From the NCBI GenBank assembly GCA_033002965.1, contig JAURVB010013304.1, positions 1-64,000 on the forward strand: a stretch of DNA of 64,000 nucleotides, read 5' to 3'. Source of the DNA: Piper betle (taxonomy: Eukaryota > Streptophyta > Magnoliopsida > Piperales > Piperaceae). The position numbers and the translations under genes are program-made. The notes under the pieces are model-generated. The model was given only the letters and a program-made list of their open reading frames with translations. It did not search any database and had not been told where the DNA came from. This document shows, in pieces, positions 58,845-64,000 of the stretch (within the stretch, counting starts at the first letter, position 1; every line of letters starts with the position of its first letter).

Positions 58845-60010
58845 ACTGAGAAGAGAAGTATCAATGCGACGATGATACCAAGGACGACAAGCTTTATCCT
58901 CATGTTCTGCAGCCGCATCTTTCACCTCATCTTAGTTCTTAGTTCCTTGCGAGCGTAGGTCTTGTGCCTGTGAAACATCGAAGCTAAATCAATAAACACA
59001 AGGTACATCAAATGTCAACAGTTTTTAACCAGTCGTTGGCGGTAAGTATCACTATCAACAACTATCAAGGTACAGCCATTTTAAAGAGAGTACAGCCGAG
59101 TTAAGACCGTCAAATCAAAAAAGAATAAAGACCTGAAACGTTGAGTGGATAAAGATATTTATATGTTATTACAGGTTAAATAAGCATTTTATAGGTGTCA
59201 AATTCCTCCACAGAACAAAATGGCAGCGTAGACAATTCAAGAAGTCCATTCTTTTCAACATTGTTAGAACAAATGCGGATTTGGGCCAGTTATCATTGAT
59301 ACCAATAAAGAGTAATCCAATTTGCAATAATTGGTGGTAAGATAACTTTTTATTTTGTAAATCAGAAAGGACTACACTTTATCATTCGATTCAAGGAAGG
59401 AATATCCACATAAATTTTCATGGTCTACATTCATCTATATAGTAACGGAAGAGAAATTACCGAACTGTGACCATAAATTTTCAGTTTTATCCACCAAAAG
59501 CTCAATTTTCTCTCCTCGGTCAAGAACCTTCATTAAAAAACAAAAGAATCATTTTAAATAGCCAACGAGATATAACTATATATCTCGGGGTATATATTTG
59601 AAAAGGTGGCATCAATTACTATAGAACTAAAAATCCGAGAGAGAGAGAAAAAATATTGACTATAGCTCCGTCAAATGCAAAAATACATCATTGAACCGAA
59701 CCTTCTCAATATTTTCTACATCACTCCTTTCACTTCAGAAACCTGGGCCTTTACTTAAGCAAGCTTGCTAATTTCCTCCGGATGGTCAGCGCAATATAGC
59801 ATGTGCTCTTTAAGTTTTGACCTGCAAGTAGAACGGAATTTTTCATCATCCAGAAACAATTCCAGCTTGCAAATTACCAACACCAGGGTTTCATCCTTTT
59901 TGTTTCAGAGCATTATTTCCTTCTTCATAACTAACGTTGACATCACTTACCCATATTCCTTATTAACACTGTTGGCAGCTGCAGTTGCAGCCTTTCCTCC
60001 TCATATCTTT

Positions 60011-60260
60011 TGCTAAGACCCTCTCCAGAAATGCAACTGGAACCTGCCTGCCAGAAGACTCCACAGAGACGACACAATAGGCTGCACCCAGTAGCAAAAT
60101 GTTTGAGCTTTAATAAACAAATATTTATGGAAAATTGCTAAGACCCTCTCCAGAAATGCAACTGGAACCTGCCTGCCAGAAGACTCCACAGAGACGACAC
60201 AATAGGCTGCACCCAGTAGCAAAATGTTTGAGCTTTAATAAACAAATATTTATGGAAAAT
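60011..60260. repeat. 125-bp tandem duplication inside the VAMP72 pseudogene
   Basis: TGCTAAGACCCTCTCCAGAA and the following bases through AAATATTTATGGAAAAT occur twice head to tail with a period of 125 and almost no difference. The unit contains the intron acceptor and the first part of exon 2, so the duplicate exon lacks a donor. The near identity indicates a recent event. Confidence 0.95.
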
Positions 60261-60339
60261 TAAACAAAAATCTACATTAATTTCATATCCAACTTAATGT
60301 GGAATCATTCAATTACTAAAGAAAAAATCCCTCTCACCA

Positions 60340-61260
60340 TCGAACCATCCGTGTCTAACTGAGACAAGGCATAGCTAATGATGGCTAAGATTGAATATTT
60401 CCACCATAAATCACATGATTTTAAACATTTAAGAAACATTTAAAAAAATACTAAAAACACATTGCGTTGATTTGCAAACCCTTCTAAATGTGAAAGCAAC
60501 CAACTGGAGAAACAAAACCTTCATTCCACCTATATGACCTATGCATGTCAAACTGATATAAGGCAAAATGATAGTGGGGAGACCGCAACCAATCAGCCAT
60601 TCCTACAGAGTTGCAAAATTTAAAATTCCACCTTAAATAAGGTTAGGTTAACAGGATTTTGGGCATTTAAAAACAAATAATTAGAAGCATTAGATATGCA
60701 ATTTACTAATTACAAATACATCTAAACATGAAATCAGATCTTCAAACTACCGATGGGGCTTCTCCACGTCAAACAGAGATGGTGAAGGAGAAAATAGGCG
60801 ACAGGCCATTCAAGTCGCAAAATTTTAAATTTCCACAATAAAATCACATCATTAGTCACAAGATTTGAAATTTCCACAATCAAATCACATTATCATCAAC
60901 AGAGTATTTGGCAAACAATTCTTTGAAACTATTAAACGCGCTTTGGCCATTGATTGTGGTGCAGAAAAATCTTCACCTCCACCGCTGACGTATCCATGAT
61001 GATAGTTTGAGAGTATAACAAACCAATCGGCCATGCACCCAAGTTATAAACTCAGAAATCTCCTTGATCTCGCAAACCTCAAACATGCAACCGATCCAAC
61101 CATCCAACCAACCCCATCCAATTCACAAATTACCAAAATAGAAAACAAAGCAATCAATCTTCCATCCAAAAGCAACACAATATGGCATTCCCACCAAATA
61201 ATCACATGATCATTAACATTAGTTTAAATTCATAAATGAAACTAATTTTTTCAAACATTA
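60340..61260. repeat. Diverged tandem repeat in the first intron of the VAMP72 pseudogene
   Basis: A unit of roughly 210-230 bases recurs three to four times with strong divergence. Recurring landmarks are ACTGA/ACAGAGA..GG near a GTCTAAC/GTCAAAC motif, AAAATTTAAAATTCCACC-type blocks followed by AATCACATGA, and TTTAAACATTT. The units begin near 60350, 60545, 60765 and 61010. They have no coding potential. Confidence 0.5.
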
Positions 61261-61956
61261 AACACGCAGCCATCCACCACGAAAACAATAACAATGCTCC
61301 GTATTTCACCTTGAATATGTATTGAATGATGGCTGAGAGGATAAACCAGTCATCCAAATTTCAAATTTTGAAATTAGCACATGAAGATTAGTTTTTCTTC
61401 TGAACGCGGAACCCATCGAAACGATTCAATTCAGAAATTACGAAAACCAAAGAAACAATTGACTCTCAAAAAAAGGAAAAAAAATCCAGAAACGAAACCG
61501 CCACGAAAACAAAATTTGCCGTCGTGAATATAACGTTGAACAAGCCATGCGTAAAAGCCGAATTCATGAATTTCCAGATCAAAACAAATAAAAAAAGGAA
61601 AATCAAACCAACAATCAGACACCATAGAAAGAATTAAGGAAAGAAAGGAATACCATAGCTATCCACAATTGAAGGTGTGGGCGTTGCAGGTGTAGGTGAT
61701 TGTTGTTGCTGGTGGGGGGCTTCTGGAGGCATTGGGCGGCGCCGGTGGTGAAATTGCCGGAGAACTCGGTGTACTCGGCCAGGATCACGCTACCCCTCAC
61801 AACGAAGCTACAGATCAACGTCTGCTGCCCCATCCCCTTCCCGGCCCTTACTCCGGCGGCGGATACGGCGGCGACGGCGATCAAATCGTTGTCTTTATTT
61901 ATTTTTACTTTTCTTATTTCAGTTTCATTGGGCTTTGTGGGCCCAAGCAGTTCCAT

Positions 61957-62845
61957 GTGTTATTAATTCATTGGACAGAAAAAAGGAAAAATCTATATGT
62001 TATTTGGACTCCCGTTTAAATTAATTATTCACCCATTCGAACTTAGGGAGAGGATTTGCTATAACAAGCCTTCTTGCTAATCTAAATTATTATAATTAAT
62101 AAAATTTAATAATGTATTATTGTTAATTTTTTCACTCTAGTAAATGTAATGATTTAAACTAGTAATAAACTTGCTACAAAGGGTATAATGTAACAATTGC
62201 TATAGCAAATCTCCTTCTACTTATTTATATTACATTTATTATTCAATAATATAATCAATAATAATGTATAAAACTTTTAGTATTGAAATAATGATATCTG
62301 TAAACATTTAAGGTAATGTTAAATACTAAACTAATGTGCTTTTGGATAGGTTCAAGATTCTTCCCTGGGTTCATAAATTATGTTGGCACTAAGTGATGCA
62401 TGAATTTTTTTGTACCTATGTTGAAAATTTATTGGTATATGCCATGGTTATCACTTATTAGATTTAGGTTCTTATCTTAAGGTGGAAGGAAAGGAAATTA
62501 AAGCAGTCATCTATACTGTTTGGGAAGGAAACCTAATTGAACTTCCAGCCACCAAAACGAACACCTAAATCTATATATGTTCCTTTTCCTGATCACCTGA
62601 TCATCTAGTGAAGGTTTTCCACCTAGTACGACATCTACATCTTCGCAGCTAACTTTTTAGAAAAGGTAAAGTTTATCTTAACAAATGGCATGAAAATTTT
62701 CTTACTTTAAACTCTAATTTGGGCTGACCTTATAAAATAAAAAAAAGGAAAATCATCTTTCCCTCCTTTCACCGGCGGCTGGGTTCCGACCACAGCTAAC
62801 CGGGCAGGGGGTGGGCGGGACGGGGCAAAGGGGAGGGGCGGGCTG
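61957..62845. other. AT-rich intergenic region
   Basis: No recognisable gene. It includes repeated TTATTATAATTAATAA-like sequence and a short GC-rich transition at about 62775-62845 leading into the G-rich minisatellite. Confidence 0.4.
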
Positions 62846-63090
62846 GGGGGGGTGTGAGGGGTGGAGCGGGGTGGAAGGGGAGGTTGAGGGGACGATCGAG
62901 GAGGAGGGAGGGGGCGACGGAGGGGTGGAGCAGGGCAGAAGGGGAGGTTGAGGGGATGATCGAGGGGGAGGGAGGGGCGATGGAGGGGTGGAGCGGGGCG
63001 GAAGGGGAGGTTGAGGGGACGATCGAGGGGGGAGGGGGCGATGGAGGGGTGGAGCGGGGCGGAGGGGGGTTGAGGGGCCAAGCAGGGGGG
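62846..63090. repeat. G-rich minisatellite, about 60-bp period, roughly 3.7 copies
   Basis: Units start GGAGGGGTGGAGC and continue GGAAGGGGAGGTTGAGGGGA, then CGATCGAGG with a variable G run. Unit lengths differ by a few bases, and the plus strand is almost free of C except in CGATCGA. Dense runs of four or more G make G-quadruplexes plausible on this strand. Proline-rich frames on the other strand are by-products. Confidence 0.9.
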
Positions 63091-63218
63091 TGGGGTGGGG
63101 GGTGACAGATGAGAAGTGGGGAAGGAGGGGGTTGGGTGGAGGAATTTTTTTTATCAAATTTAGGCCATCTAAGATTAAAGTTTGAGGCTGAAAATTTTTT
63201 TGGCACACACATAAGCCA

Positions 63219-63257
63219 CTCTCTCTCTCTCTCTATATAAATATATATATATATATC
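63219..63257. repeat. (CT)n and (TA)n microsatellites
   Basis: About eight CT units followed directly by TATAAATATATATATATATA. Compound low-complexity sequence between the minisatellite and the F-box gene. Confidence 0.9.
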
Positions 63258-63636
63258 AAAAGCATGCTCCTAAGAGTAAATATCGGGACGGCGCTTTTTC
63301 ATGTTCACCAAGAAGTGAATATTGTCTACTGACCACTTGTTTGGTTGGGTTATGGACGACGAGAAGTTCTTATCTGACTTTTTGAAAAATGAGTAATGCA
63401 CTCAAGAAGCAAATCCATGAATACAATTATTTCTGAAGAATATTGCCATCAATGTATATATAATCATTAAGATCTTTAACAGTTTCAGTGCAGATCAAGT
63501 ACTAAATTGGTCGCAGTATCAATCTCCCTTAAGTAACGAAGTCATGGCTATATAGAACATATTTACCATATGCGAATAGAAAAAGCAACTCACAGTGTGT
63601 GATCAGACACATAATACCAACTTTAGAAATAGGAAA
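63258..63636. other. 3' side of the F-box/PP2-B-like gene
   Basis: AT-rich sequence without a gene; it probably includes the 3' untranslated region of the minus-strand F-box/PP2-B-like gene. Confidence 0.35.
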
Positions 63637-64000
63637 TCAGCAAGGCAGCTTTGGTCTGATCTCAATGCCCTCAATGATCATACCTTTCTTCAAGTTTGCT
63701 CCTTTTACCTCCACCAAACTCATCTCAACCTCTCCATCTTCTTCACTGACAAAAAATTCTCCCAGTTCAATCTCCATCCATCCATCAACTCTAGGACGAG
63801 AAACTTTGACCCGTCTGGTAAGCTCTTGCAGTGCATTTGCTATTCTTTCTCTTGCCTGCACAGTCCCTGATTTCTCCTTTACAAGTTGCTGCATATCAAG
63901 CCTACGTTTTCTTTCTTTTTCATCGATGAGAAAGTAGCCTTTATTTTTGTACAGATTACCCTTTACCATAACCGAGAGCTCCAAAGGAGATTGCTCAAGT
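63637..64000 (-). CDS. F-box/PP2-B-like protein, C-terminal part (runs off the window)
   Basis: A minus-strand frame open to the right edge with stop at 63637-63639. It encodes about 120 residues ending [49 protein letters not shown]. The motif [21 protein letters not shown]...G.I.EGIE.RPK is the end of the phloem protein 2 (PP2) lectin domain in plant F-box proteins of the PP2-B group. In full-length members an N-terminal F-box recruits SCF ubiquitin ligase and the PP2 domain may bind glycans. The F-box and first part of the PP2 domain lie outside the window. The segment [19 protein letters not shown] is less typical and may be lineage-specific. No frameshift is visible. Confidence 0.85.
   Translation of the reverse strand, partial: LEQSPLELSVMVKGNLYKNKGYFLIDEKERKRRLDMQQLVKEKSGTVQARERIANALQELTRRVKVSRPRVDGWMEIELGEFFVSEEDGEVEMSLVEVKGANLKKGMIIEGIEIRPKLPC

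Larger units (their letters stand above)
58845..61833 (-). pseudogene. VAMP72-type R-SNARE pseudogene (introns retained)
   Basis: Exons on the minus strand: about 61654-61833 (longin start [20 protein letters not shown]), 59951-60081 (YCVVSVESSGRQVPVAFLERV), 59702-59821 (SKLKEHMLYCADHPEEISKL), 59465-59527 (VLDRGEKIELLVDKTENL, core of the SNARE motif) and about 58845-58967 (MRLQNMRIKLVVLGIIVALI, the membrane anchor). An intact protein would be a plasma-membrane/secretory VAMP721/722-like SNARE. It is broken in many ways. There is a frameshift after the first [10 protein letters not shown], one missing base before KAATAAANSVNKEYG, and a TAA replacing a Lys after EEISKLA. One base is lost in VM.ENIEK, the donor after TENLWSQ is lost (CAG|TT), AACTAAG is duplicated, and a TGA stands where the family has Arg just before the anchor. 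A 125-bp tandem duplication repeats part of exon 2. Retained introns mark it as a duplicated, not processed, pseudogene. Confidence 0.87.

Noticed and set aside
62707..63212. Proline-rich proteins on the minus strand (three overlapping frames)
   Set aside because: Shadows of the G-rich minisatellite; all three frames are open because the repeat lacks stops.

Overview
This is plant nuclear DNA, most likely from a monocot. Genes have many introns with GT-AG borders. Several first exons are extremely GC-rich (unc-13/MUN gene, pantothenate synthetase) while introns and spacers are AT-rich, which is typical of monocots. All recognisable proteins are plant housekeeping families. I cannot name the species.

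Layout. 1-3.3 kb: end of a long LTR, then a small conserved plant protein ending in a CaaX box. 5.3-19.0 kb: transposon block. Two solo LTRs of one family are nested in opposite orientation (5350-11016 and 7374-10233), followed by a decayed Ty3/gypsy-like element (about 11.0-19.0 kb) that itself carries a 1.6 kb TG..CA insertion with a 33-bp minisatellite. 19.4-31.1 kb: two copies of a two-RRM glycine-rich hnRNP gene, tail to tail, enclosing a plant unc-13/MUN gene. 32.2-37.3 kb: Rab escort protein. 38.4-46.7 kb: the same LTR family nested three deep in alternating orientation. 47.1-47.9 kb: a non-autonomous hAT element containing DNA that resembles that LTR. 48.7-51.2 kb: a PPPDE (DeSI-type) peptidase gene with a long 5' leader intron. 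54.2-55.8 kb: a secreted glycine-rich protein. 56.5-58.3 kb: pantothenate synthetase. 58.8-61.8 kb: a VAMP72 R-SNARE pseudogene. 62.8-63.1 kb: a G-rich minisatellite. 63.6-64.0 kb: the last exon of an F-box/PP2-B-like gene running off the window.

The genes do not form one pathway. REP, the MUN protein and the VAMP72 remnant all belong to membrane traffic, but nothing shows more than chance neighbourhood. Two things stand out. First, four LTR insertions of one family can be resolved to the base with perfect 5-bp target duplications, all are solo LTRs, they sit inside one another in alternating orientation, and they share splice-site-like borders. Second, most genes carry single-base frameshifts, mainly at or beside homopolymers, without other decay. 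That points to consensus errors in a long-read assembly rather than to mass pseudogenisation; the VAMP72 copy, with several stops and duplications, is a genuine pseudogene.
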